A DNA stretch of 64,000 nt. Source: Ryuthela nishihirai. Lineage: Eukaryota; Arthropoda; Arachnida; Araneae; Heptathelidae. Positions 46,820-57,559 of the stretch are shown piece after piece (the first letter of the stretch is position 1; each line of letters begins with the position of its first letter). The translations under genes and the position numbers were made by a program. Under the pieces are notes generated by a model. The model saw nothing but the letters and a program-made list of their open reading frames with translations. It ran no database searches and was not told the origin of the DNA. The stretch lies in NCBI GenBank assembly GCA_038380435.1, contig JAWZYU010000013.1, forward strand, positions 8,817,901-8,881,900, read 5' to 3'.

Positions 46820-47205
46820 TACCAATTTTCAGATCTCCAGCGCCGATACATCGGTATTTGACCTCTAAGAACCCATCGCATCCTAAATTTGGTGTGATAT
46901 CTCAGATCTAGAACCAAAATACTCCCAGACACCAATTTTCAATTCTCTAGCATCGCTAAACCTAAATTTAACCTTTGACCTCGAAGGACCCTCCAGATAT
47001 GAAATTTCAACATTCCCTACATCTACATCCTAAAACACCCCCGGACACCAATTTCAAAGTTTTTAGCACTGGTAGATCAAGGTGCGACCTCTACGTGACC
47101 GCTACTGGATCTCGAAGGACAATTCGGAGGTCACATTTCAGATTTTTTCTCAGATTTACGACCCGAATCACCCCCAGGTGCAAATTTTCGGACCTCTGCC
47201 ATTTC
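46820..47205. repeat. Degenerate tandem repeat, 112-132-bp period
   Basis: A CACCAATTTTCA-like motif followed by a CTAGC-like element and a TTTGACCTC-like element recurs near 46821, 46933, 47050 and 47180. Conservation between units is low. Lies in the presumed intron of the transporter gene; 46223-46820 and 47205-47765 show no gene. Confidence 0.5.
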
Positions 47206-47765
47206 TGCATCATAGTTGGAATGAACGTGATCCCCTGTCAGTCAGCTGTCAATCACTGACAATATATATTCTTGAAAATTTTCAGTCGTATTTCAATATT
47301 AGTTAACCGATCGTGAATTGAATATACGTAAGCAAACTATAAATGAAATGATTTAAGAACTAAGACAATAAAATGGAATAATTTGTAACAATTTAAAGGA
47401 AATACAATCAATAATACATATACTTTACTGACATACCTCAAAGTTGGATTAACTTTACCACTTCTATACTTAGTACTTATCACTCGACTATCACTAACTC
47501 AATTCTCTCTAAAACGTCTTCTTGATCCACTTATAACTCATTAAACTGTTTTCACAACTCCCGAAGCACATTGCAATAGAGATTTTCTTCTTTAGACTAA
47601 CTGCACAGACAAAATCAATTAACTTTCTGCTCCCCACAGAGTCTTCAAAATGACTGCTCATCTATCGTGTTCTTTTAAAGTTCTCCATCGTTCGAACTCG
47701 CTACTGAAGCCTCTCACTCCGAGGCACATCTCGAGCGTCACACGACACCACAGGCACGGCTACAT

Positions 47766-48125
47766 TGTTGCACGGGTTCTTTTCGTTACAGTATATTAGA
47801 TATCCTTCCAATTTTGTTTCATATCAAGCAGTACTTCCCTTGCTTCCATGGACGCTTCGTCAGTTAATTTGAATGTCATTTAGGGATATTTGAATATTCT
47901 GTTCTATTAGCATTTGTTAGTAGAAGATAGTCAGTAATTAGTTATAATCATAGCTAGTCCAATGGTTTATTAATGAAATCATTTATTGATGAAATTATTC
48001 ATGTTGTCATACTTTTTGTAAAAATAATTGTTTTATCCCTTAATTAAATTAATTTCAAATCAGGTTTGTTGTTTCGAATCCACTAGACGGTACTGTCAAA
48101 TAAAAATCACTGAAATTTCTTAACA
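47766..48125 (+). mobile_element. Possible 5' LTR of an LTR retrotransposon
   Basis: The segment begins TGTTGCACGG and ends TTAACA, directly before ATTGGCGTCAGGTGTG, a likely leader or primer-binding site ahead of gag. An AATAAA lies near 48100. No second LTR is found, so the call rests on position alone. Confidence 0.35.
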
Positions 48126-48169
48126 ATTGGCGTCAGGTGTGAAGGATTTTAATTCCTCTGGCAAGAAGT

Positions 48170-49020
48170 CTGGAGGAATTGGTAAGACTCATGACTGATA
48201 TGAAAGACGAAATGATGACTCGAAGTAATAAGATGACAGAGATCTGTAATCAGAATAATGACTTAAGAACTATAATATCTGATGAAAATAGTGATTTGAA
48301 CAATAAAATATCTTATATATCCAATTGAAATAGAAGATTAAGAACTGAAACATCTATTCAAAATAGTGATATCAGTAATAAGATCAGTGAGATGATCAGT
48401 CATTGGAGCGAAATAAGAACGGAAATTAATAGTCAGTTGTTTAAATAATGAAATGGATGGAGTAAAGAGTTAACATTAGTGAAACCACATGTGACTTTAA
48501 TACTAAGATAGTGTTAAAATAGATTATGATCATCAGATTAGTAATGTTGTTTTTTTTTAATTTGTTATCAGACCGTCAAAGCTGCTTGCTAGCTTATCCG
48601 CAGGTTATGACAGAATAAAGGACGATGCTATCACCTCACCTCGACGGTTGGCAGTCATCCCTAATTAACGCGATATCACTGCCCCACAGAGGAGGCTATT
48701 AGATTAATCTAGACTATGAACGTCAGTAACAGAGTGGATTAACCGATTTAGATAGAACCGAGTTATAATCTTGCTCTAGTTCAAATAGTAATATTATTGA
48801 TGACGTTGTGCGTGGACCTATTTATGAAATGTGCCACGAAGCCTTCCACTTGTGGCAGCGAATTGTGCTGGGCAGTGTTTCAAACCGAATTCGAAGTTAT
48901 CGCTAAAGCCAATGGGTGGAATGAACTGGATAAGGCCAGTTGGTTAGCAGCTTCTTTAAGAAATTGTTCTGCACCCTTCGCACCAGAAAACATCTCCTGT
49001 CGTTGTTCGGTCACTTAGCC
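48170..49020 (+). pseudogene. LTR-retrotransposon gag remnant (N-terminal part)
   Basis: Starts with a coiled-coil-type stretch (LEELVRLMTDMKDEMM, then repeated N- and E-rich heptads to about 48400). After decayed sequence it gives CWAVFQTEFEVIAKANGW and ASWLAASLRNCSA (48845-48975), the capsid segment common to many Ty3-type gag proteins. Stops interrupt the middle. The satellite array begins 0.3 kb downstream, and more gag-like sequence lies on its far side at 53555. Confidence 0.55.
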
Positions 49021-49329
49021 AGGGGGGGGGGGAGCACTTTCCACTTCGGAGAGGATGCCGACCTCTCCCATCACGACAAGTGATGCACTGTAAAGAGAAA
49101 TTCAAAGTGGCTGGACAGAACCTTTTTTTTTTTCGCCTCTTTCATCTTTTTGTTTTGCTCAGAATGTCTGTACTGAAAACAAGTAATATACTTTTTTTGT
49201 GATAAAAATTTCTAAAAGCGTGCATTGAATCTTACCAAAGAAGAGATGTGCGGAGCAACCATTTGGGCAGTCCTCATCCAAAACAAACAGGAACCAAGTC
49301 CTAGTCCCCTGAAAATGCAAATAAGTGAT

Positions 49330-52300
49330 AAACTCTAAAACAAGGCTCATTGCACTCTTTGTAAGACACCGGGAACACCTGCAAGAATCAAACACACTGT
49401 GCTTAAAACCATTCTGATAAATGATTCACCATCCTTTAACGTTTCTTTTGAAATGTTCAAATGATCGATGAAAGGCTCATTGCACTCTAGACACTGTGGA
49501 CACTCGCAAAAATTAGTGCGCTTTTGATTCTGGTAAATGACTCACCATCCTTTAACCTTTCTTTTCTTCAAATGATAGATGAAAGACTCATTGCACTCTT
49601 TGTAAGACATCTGGAACACTCGCAAGAATCAAACACAGTGCGCTTAAAACCACTTCACTCCGGTAAATGATTCACCATCCTTTAACATTTCGTTTTTTCA
49701 AATGATCGATGAAAGGCTCATTGCACTCTAGACACCGTGAACACTCGCACGAATTAGTGCACATAAAACCACTTCACTCTGGTAAATGAATCATCATTCT
49801 TTAACGTTTCTTTTCTTCAAATGATCGATGAAAGGCTCCTTGCACTCTTTGTAAGACACTGTGAACACCCACAAGAATCACAGTGCGCTTAAAACCACTT
49901 CACTCTGGTAAATGATTCCCCATCCTTTAACATTTTTTTAAAATCTTCAAATGATCGATGAAAGGCTCATTGCACTCTTGACACCGTGAACACTCGCAAG
50001 AATCAGTGCGCTTAAAACCACTTCACTCTGGTAAATGATTCACCATCCTTTAACGTTTCTTTTCTTCAAATGACTGATGAAAAACTCGTTGCGCTCTTTG
50101 TAAGACACCGGGAACACCCGCAAGAGTCAAACACAGTGCGCTTAAAACCACTTCACTCCGGTAAATGATTCACCATCCTTTAACGTTTCTTTTGAAATGT
50201 TCAAATGATCGATGAAAGGCTCATTGCACTCTAGACACCGGGAACACTCGCAAAAATTAGTGCGCTTTTCATTCTGGTAAATGCCTCACCATCCTTTCAC
50301 GTTTCTTTTCTTCAAATGATCGATGAAAGGCTCATTGCACTCTTTCTAAGACACCTGGAACACTCGCAAGAATCAAACACAGTGCGCTTAAAACCACTTC
50401 ACTCCGGGAAATGATTCACCATCCTTTAACGTTTCTTTTCTTCAAATGACCGATGAAAGGCTCATTGCACTCTTTGTAAGACACCGGGAACACCCGCAAG
50501 AATCAAACACAGTGCGCTTAAATCCACTTCACTCTGGTAAATGATTCACCATCTTTTAACGTTTCTTTTGAAATCTTTAAATGATTGGTGAAAGGCTCAT
50601 TGCACTCTAGACACCGTGAACACTCGCAAGAAACAGTGCGCTTAAAACCACTTCACTCTGGTAAATGATTCACCATCCTTTAACGTTTCTTTTCTTCAAA
50701 TGATCGATGAAAGGCTCATTGCACTCTTTGTAAAACACCGGGAACACCCGCAAGAATCAAACACAGTGCGCTTAAATCCACTTCACTCTGGTAAATGATT
50801 CACCATCCTTTAACGTTTCTTTTGAAATCTTCAAATGATTGATGAAAGGCTCATTGCACTCTAGACACCGTGAACACTCACAAGAAACAGTGCGCTTAAA
50901 ACCACTTCACTCTGGTAAATGATTCACCATCCTTTAACGTTTCTTTTCTTCAAATGATCGATGAAAGGCTCATTGCACTCTTTGTAAAACACCAGGAACA
51001 CCCGCAAGAATCAAACATAGTGCGCTTAAAACCACTTCACTCTGGTAAATGATTCACCATCCTTTAACGTTTCTTTTCTTCAAATGATCGATGAAAGGGT
51101 CATTGCACTCTTTGTAAGACACCGGGAACACCCGCAAGAATCAAACACTGTGCGCTTAAAACCACTTCACTCTGGTAAATGATTCACCATCCTTTAACGT
51201 TTCTTTTCTTCAAATAATCGATGAAAGGCTCATTGCACTCTTTGTAAAACACCAGGAACACCCGCAAGAATCAAACATAGTGCGCTTGAAACCACTTCAC
51301 TCCGGTAAATGATTCACCATCCTTTAACGTTTCTTTTCTTCAAATGATCGATGAAAGGGTCATTGCACTCTTTGTAAGACACCGGGAACACCCGCAAGAA
51401 TCAAACACGGTGCGCTTAAAACCACTTCACTCTGGTAAATGATTCACCATCCTTTAACGTTTCTTTTCTTCAAATGATCGATGAAAGGCTCATTGCACTC
51501 TTTGTAAGACACCGGGAACACCCGCAAGAATTAAACACAGTGCGCTTAAAACCACTTCACTCTGGTAAATGATTCACCATCCTTGAACGTTTCTTTTCTT
51601 TAAATGATTGATGAAAGGCTCATTGCACTCTTTGTAAGACACCAGGAACACCCGCAAGAATCAAACACAGTGCGCTTAAAACCACTTCACTCTGGTAAAT
51701 GATTCGCCATCCTTTAACGTTTCTTTTCTTCAAATGATTGATGAAAGGCTCATTGCACTCTTTGTAAGACACCAGGAACACCCGCAAGAATCAAACACAG
51801 TGCGCTTAAAACCACTTCACTCTGGTAAATGATTCATCATCCTTTAACCTTTCTTTTCTTCAAATGATCGATGAAAGGCTCATTGCACTTTTTGTAAGAC
51901 ACCGGGAATACCCGCAAGAATCAAACACAGTGCGCTTGAAACCACTTCACTCCGGTAAATGATTCACCATCCTTTAACGTTTCTTTTCTTCAAATGATCG
52001 ATGAAAGGGTCATTGCACTCTTTGTAAGACACCGGGAACACCCGCAAGAATCAAACACAGTGGCGCTTAAAACCACTTCACTCTGGTAAATGATTCACCA
52101 TCCTTTAACGTTTCTTTTCTTCAAATGATCGATGAAAGGGTCATTGCACTCTTTGTAAGACACCGGGAACACCCGCAAGAATCAAACACAGTGCGCTTAA
52201 AACCACTTCACTCTGGTAAATGATTCACCATCCTTTAACGTTTCTTTTCTTCAAATGATCGATGAAAGGCTCATTGCACTCTTTGTAAGACACCGGGAAC

Positions 52301-53290
52301 ACCCGCAAGAATCAAACACAGTGCGCTTAAAACCACTTCACTCTGGTAAATGATTCCCCATCCTTTAACGTTTCTTTTCTTCAAATGATTCATGAAAGGC
52401 TCATTGCACTCTTTGTAAGACACCAGGAACACCCGCAAGAATCAAACACAGTGCGCTTAAAACCACTTCACTCCGGTAAATGATTCACCATCCTTTAACG
52501 TTTCTTTTGAAATGTTCAAATGATCGATGAAAGGTTCATTGCACTCTAGACACCGTGAACACTCGCAAGAATCAGTGCGCTTAAAACCACTTCACTCTGG
52601 TAAATGATTCACCATTCTTTAACGTTTTTTTCTTCAAATGATCGATGAAAGGCTCATTGCACTCTAGACAACGTGAACACTCGCACGAATCTGCGCTTAT
52701 AACCACTTCACTCTGGGAAATGATTCATCATCCTTTAACGTTTCTTTTCTTCAAATGATCGATGAAAGGCTCATTGCACTCTTTGTAAGACCGGGAACAC
52801 CCGCAAGAATCAAACACAGTGCGCTTAAAACCACTTCACTGTGGTAAATGATTCACCATCCTTTAACGTTTCTTTTGAAATCTTCAAATGATCGATGAAA
52901 GCCTCATTGCACTCTAGACACCGTGAACACTCGCAAGAATCAATGCGCTTAAAACCGCTTCACTCCGGTATCAATGATTCACCAGCCTTTAACGTTTTTT
53001 TTCTTCAAATGATCGAAGCTCATTGCACACCTTGTAAATATAGGGAGATGGATCCAGGGATGCACTTTTGTAAAAGGGCCAAGTGGCGCTTTTTCACTCT
53101 GGTAAATGATTCACCATCCTTTAACGTTTCTTTTGCTTTCTCTCAAATGATCGATGAAAGGCTCACTCTAGACACTGTGAACCCTCGCAAGAATCAGTGC
53201 GCTTAAAACCACTTCACTGTGCTAAATGATTCACGATCCTTTAACGTTTCTTCAAATGATCATGGCTCATTGCACTCTTTGTAAATATAG
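49330..53290. repeat. Large satellite array, about 30 monomers
   Basis: Tandem monomers of 130 bp (long type, with TTTGTAAGACACC and AATCAAACACAGTGCGC) and about 119-125 bp (short type, with TCTAGACACC and AATCAGTGCGC) share TTCACCATCCTTTAACGTTT and TTCAAATGATCGATGAAAGG. The long type dominates the centre (50960-52500); the two alternate at the flanks, hinting at higher-order units. At the right edge monomers are interrupted by GTAAATATAGGGAGATGGAT (near 53035 and 53280). On the minus strand monomers encode ETLKDGESFT and a CxCxxC stretch, but periods of 130 and 119 break the frame each unit. Confidence 0.95.
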
Positions 53291-53554
53291 GGAGATGGAT
53301 CCAGCGATGTACTTTTGTAAAAGGGCTGCAACAGTGTTTAGCGGAGAAGCGCACGCTGCTTTACAGACTTTGAGACGTCTCTCTGACGCACTCTGAATGT
53401 TCGGATATTTTCTTTAGCGACTGTACATCTATGGAAGCTTTCATTCTTCTCCTTATATATTCTTTCCCTCAACGACGAGTTGCCAATCCATTTATTAACT
53501 GTAGTCCTTATGTTAATTGGCCTTTACCTGAGCTAAAGTTCGAAACGTACGTCA

Positions 53555-54310
53555 TCGTGGACATTTGGCAAGTCCATGGAAGAGCATTTTCGTTTACATG
53601 AAGTGCCCGGCAACAAAAAGGTGGTTTTCGCAGTATCTTCTTTAATTGGATGATGCTAGGCAATGGTGGAATAACATAGGATATCGTAATGACATAGAGT
53701 TTAGGGAAGAATTTAAACACGAACTTTTCGAAATCTATCCAGCTTATGATGATTCGACACATCTAGCTACAGAACTGTTTTCAGGAAGACATAGAGAAGG
53801 AGATGATATCGAAAAATTCATCTGGGGTACAGTAGTTATAGCAGCTGTACGATGCTGATGCCACCGAAACTGACATTATAAACTGCATTATGTCTCAATT
53901 ACTTTTGCACTTATGAGAGTTTTTGGAAGTAAGAAATGTAAATTCAGTTTCAACTTTAGTCAAATTGGCTCGGCAATATACCGCAAGAAGAGAATCTGCA
54001 AAAAAGGCATTAAATCAACAATGGATGCAATCCTCGCAAAAGCAGTGCTATCAAGTTGAGTCTCGCAGAATGACTCCCGCATGACCGAAAGTTACACGGT
54101 CCCGACAATTTGCGCCGAACGCACCTACAACGATGCAGAACGAAGCAGAGATTATGTTCCTCGACAAGCTTCGAACGATGAAACTAAACCACAAACTTTT
54201 GCTGCGAATAATAGAGAAACTTTCAGATGTAATTTTTATGGCCGAGTTGGGCACACGGAGCAATGTTGCTACAGAGGAAATGATAATTCAGGAAACTCAA
54301 ATTGGGATCT
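53555..54310 (+). pseudogene. LTR-retrotransposon gag remnant with altered zinc knuckle
   Basis: Across one frameshift: EEHFRLHEVPGNKKVVFAV (about 53580-53635) joins DARQWWNNIG, then FREEFKHELFEIYP and LFSGRHREGDDIEKFI (53650-53825). This is the capsid order of Ty3/Gypsy-type gag. A CCHC knuckle follows at 54238-54276, in which the second Cys is replaced by Tyr (RCNFYGRVGHTEQC). Stops near 53857 and 53910 and the lost Cys mean it is inactive. It may be the continuation of the gag remnant at 48170 or a relative. Confidence 0.6.
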
Positions 54311-55284
54311 TTGAAGAGAGAGAAGAAAGTTGCTCAAGAAAAGCCTCTCAGGAGTTAAGTCTTGCCACCATTAATACAAATAATATTTTAGAATTACCTT
54401 TTGTTTTGTGAAGCCTTGTAACGAAAAAATTAAATTAATAGATCACAACGATACAGAAGTTGATCTTTCATGTGAAATACCTGAGAAAGTTTTAGATGAA
54501 ATTGACCACAATTGTGAATTGAAATTGCAGCCGCTGTCCAATGGACTTTCTAATTTATCTTGTAGTCTAAAGCAGAATGTTCAGGAAGAAATTGTAAAAT
54601 GTTCTATCAATTTAATTAATGTAAATTTAGAGAAATAAGTTGATGATGCAATGCAATCAACTTATTAAGCATTAAATGATAATTAAATTATCATTAAAGC
54701 AATCAATGATATGAGAAAAGTGTTGGAACAGAAGTTTTAAAGGAAAATAGTGCCGAATTAGTAGATGAGAAAAGTTTTGAAGCAGAGATTTTAAAGGAAA
54801 ATAATGCTAATGACGAATTACTAAAGAGAAATAAGGCAAGCATCCCAGAAATTGTTTTGAGTATAAATAATCATAATGAATCTAACAAGATTGAGAAGTT
54901 TTCTGCTATTGAAACGTCATTTAGAAGCAGGCACCAATAACCCTGGAAAGCAAAATACTAGGCTGTTCAAATGCAAGCAGGTAGCGAGATATCAACGAGA
55001 CGACGATAGCCTACAGAGCGACAACCGGCAACGAAGTAGTCAAAATAGGATAGATGACGTCACCAACGACATCTTTAGAATGCCTACACATAGCTTATAG
55101 ATCGATGCGGGAATCACCGGGAAACGACTGGATGATGATTTATCGCAACGGATTGCCAACAATGAAAATTTAAGTATATTGTTATTCTTCCACTGTGGCA
55201 CAAATTATTTGTGATGTTTTATTTCTTTTTCTCTGGAATAGATGAAGGCGGAGACAATTGAAGATTATTTCTTGTTGTGCATAC
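54311..55284 (+). other. Probable retroelement-derived sequence, unassigned
   Basis: Contains frames of 76 and 74 codons (54408-54638, 54876-55100) and a direct repeat GAGAAAAGT-TT-GAA-CAGA (54712 and 54768) in AT-rich sequence. The position after gag suggests protease/pol territory, but no DTG or RT motif is found. Confidence 0.3.
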
Positions 55285-55797
55285 TTAACCCTTTCGGCCC
55301 TGCCGGTAGCATTTGCCACCTTAATATATAAAGAGTTCTAGCTACTGGCTGAGTCTAGTTTCACCATAAATTACTAGATGTCACCTCTACAAAGTATGTG
55401 AATCACATTTCATGACATGGTTCAACAAGAAGTGAGTGTTTACATATCTGAGTGACCCGTATTATTCCGCTATTCAAGATGAATGCTAATAACCTGAACA
55501 CCATGTTTGGTAAATACCGATCTAAAATCGAAATCTAAAAATTGTTTCAAAAATTTTCACACGAAATAATTTGATAAGATCTTTGTATAAAAACATTATT
55601 TAAAATGAATAAAAAATATGCTTCCATTTTTATCTCTAAGTCCTGATGGTGTCATTTGCCACGATTTCCTAGTTTCTGAACCTATGGCGGAAACCCGCTC
55701 AAACTTAGTAGGGGAGTCCTTGTATGTCTTACATTCAATTATTGATGATAAAAAAAAATTATTTTTCATATTAAAAATTCGGGGCTGAAAGGGTTAA
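55285..55797. mobile_element. piggyBac-type MITE with TTAA duplications
   Basis: A 505-bp element (55289-55793) starts CCCTTTCGGCCCTG and ends with the near-complementary CGGGGCTGAAAGGG. It is flanked on both sides by TTAA (55285-55288, 55794-55797), the target site of piggyBac transposases. Subterminal TCATTTGCCAC/GCATTTGCCAC copies occur near each end (55310 and 55650). It has no open frame, so it is non-autonomous. Confidence 0.85.
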
Positions 55798-55935
55798 GAG
55801 ATTTTAAGATGTTTGCTTTCATGTTGAAACTTTTGAGTTCTATACTTTTGAAAAGTGAATTTATTTTTCAAAGTATATAGTGTGAGTTTACAATGTGAAA
55901 TGATTACAATTTTTTTAAGTATTCTTTTTCATCTG

Positions 55936-56348
55936 AAGTTCTATTTGTTGTTGTTGTTGTTTTACCTCTGAGCGGCACTTTTTTGCACACCATGGGCTAA
56001 ATGGCCAGGTCACATGGACCCCGAAGGCTCAGAGAAGGTTGGGGGAGGGGACCCACTGGAACAGCTGTTGGGAGACAGATGGTAGCCTCCCGTCAAGGCC
56101 ATCCAGCGTGTTCTTTAACGTGCACAGGGTATGTCTCTCCCGCACATGGGGCCATGGCTTAACGTCCCATCCGACGGATGGCGGCCTTTCCAAGCCCATC
56201 GGTGTCCCCTACTGACCGTGGGCAGGGCGGGGAATTTTGCGGAGATAAATCTCAACGCTGACCCAGCTGGGACTCGAACCTGGGAACTACAGATTACGAG
56301 CCTGGCGCGCTACCGACTGAGCCACCCCCGCCCCCTAAGTTCTATTTG
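55936..56348 (-). mobile_element. tRNA-derived SINE with 12-bp target duplication
   Basis: Flanked by AAGTTCTATTTG at 55936-55947 and 56337-56348. On the minus strand the head is tRNA-like: TGGCTCAGTCGG (A box), CGT at the anticodon position within CTCGTAATCTG, and GGTTCGAGTCC (B box) near 56270. The body contains GGACGTTAAGCC and CACGTTAAAGAAC motifs, and the 3' end is a (CAA)n repeat. Length about 389 bp. Intact pol III boxes and a clean duplication suggest a fairly recent insertion. The tRNA(Thr) origin is inferred from the anticodon position. Confidence 0.9.
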
Positions 56349-56942
56349 AATCATAAAGACATATACATCGTATTAACGTGATTTCACGTGTATTTATGAA
56401 TTGTAGATTTTTTTCGTTTCAGCTGACTGAAAGCTGGATTGAGTGTTGTAAGTTTACATTAAAGAGTTTAGAAATTATAAAATGTTTATGGATGTGAATG
56501 ATGAGAATGAAAGAGAATTTATAGTATACAGTGAATAAATGTTTCGCATTTTGAGATATATTTATGTATTTGAAGTATATTATTGTAAAACGAAGAATGG
56601 AATTGTTATTGGATGAAATGTTAGCATTGTATATTATATATTATTGATACATTTTTTCTTTTCTCTTAGATATGATGTATGTATATGTGTTTAAATCTGT
56701 TCAGTGTCATCAGTGATATTCATGTGTCAATGATGCGTAATTATCGGGATGACATTGGCAGCATTTGTTTGCATATATATGAGCTGACCATGATGTCTTG
56801 GAAGTTTTTCTACCTTCTTTGAGCTGTCCCCAACAGCAAAGACTAGTTTCAATGAGACAGTCACTAGCAAAACTCCTTTGGAAGTAGGACAGAAAGCTGG
56901 ATGAGGGGATTATGCTGCTTATTAATGCTATTTTTATTTCAG
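56349..56942. other. AT-rich intergenic stretch
   Basis: No gene or repeat recognised. It ends with a pyrimidine-rich TTTTTATTTCAG that fits a splice acceptor. Confidence 0.5.
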
Positions 56943-57135
56943 CTAGCTCGCGATTTATTGTGTTTAGGTGAAATTTTAGAAGATGATTACACTCACGCTT
57001 GTTTGTATTCTAAAGGATGGCTTCAGAATACCTCACCACCCAAAAAATTTAAATGCCTTGCTTACTATATACGATTTAATCCAATTACTGTTATACTTAT
57101 TTCTCCACTTCAAGAAAGTTCTTCACAATTGTTCA
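56943..57135 (+). CDS. Candidate single coding exon of an unknown gene
   Basis: Bounded by TTTATTTCAG and GTAAGT, a strong acceptor and donor, with an open 193-base interior read in phase 0 and ending in phase 1. The 64 residues (LARDLLCLGEILEDDY, SKGWLQNTSPPKKFKCLAYY, ending LQESSSQLF) have ordinary protein composition and no stop. The family is not recognised. No partner exons are seen nearby, and RTE-derived sequence starts 55 bases downstream, so it may be an orphan exon captured by or stranded among retroelements, or part of a long-intron gene running beyond the window. Confidence 0.4.
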
Positions 57136-57189
57136 GTAAGTTATTTATATGTTTTTTCCCCCATGTATCAAATAATCTTTCTCCCTGTG

Positions 57190-57420
57190 TGAAATTGGAT
57201 CTGACCATTACCTTGTTAATAGTATCTTGTACCTTAAACTTAAGAAGTATTATGCTAAGGTTAAAAAATTTACCTTTAATTCTGAAGCTCTAAAAGACCA
57301 AGTTGTCTAAAGCTTACCATTATAGCTTACTTAGTCATTATGACAGTCATGGTTTGCATACTACTGAAGTTGAGGAAGAATGGGACCATTTTAAACAGGC
57401 TTTTTCATAGGTAAGTTTGT
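57190..57420 (+). mobile_element. Truncated RTE fragment, second copy
   Basis: About 85% similar to 58522-58735 of the main element (TCTGACCATTACCTTGTTAA and GAGGAAGAATGGGACCATTTTAAA are shared). It covers the endonuclease-RT junction only and starts and stops abruptly. Confidence 0.85.
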
Positions 57421-57559
57421 GTTACCTGAGGTACGTTTGTGTTAGTAATTCATCATTTGGTTTCTTCTAGGAAAATATATGGATATATTTATTTATTTTT
57501 TTTGCTTGATATTATATTGTTTTCTACTTCTAAGCTACTGAGGAGTGGTCAACCACAGA

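Noticed and set aside
49330..53290. CRISPR-like array
   Set aside because: Repeats are contiguous 119-130-bp monomers with no unique spacers, in a eukaryotic setting with no cas genes.
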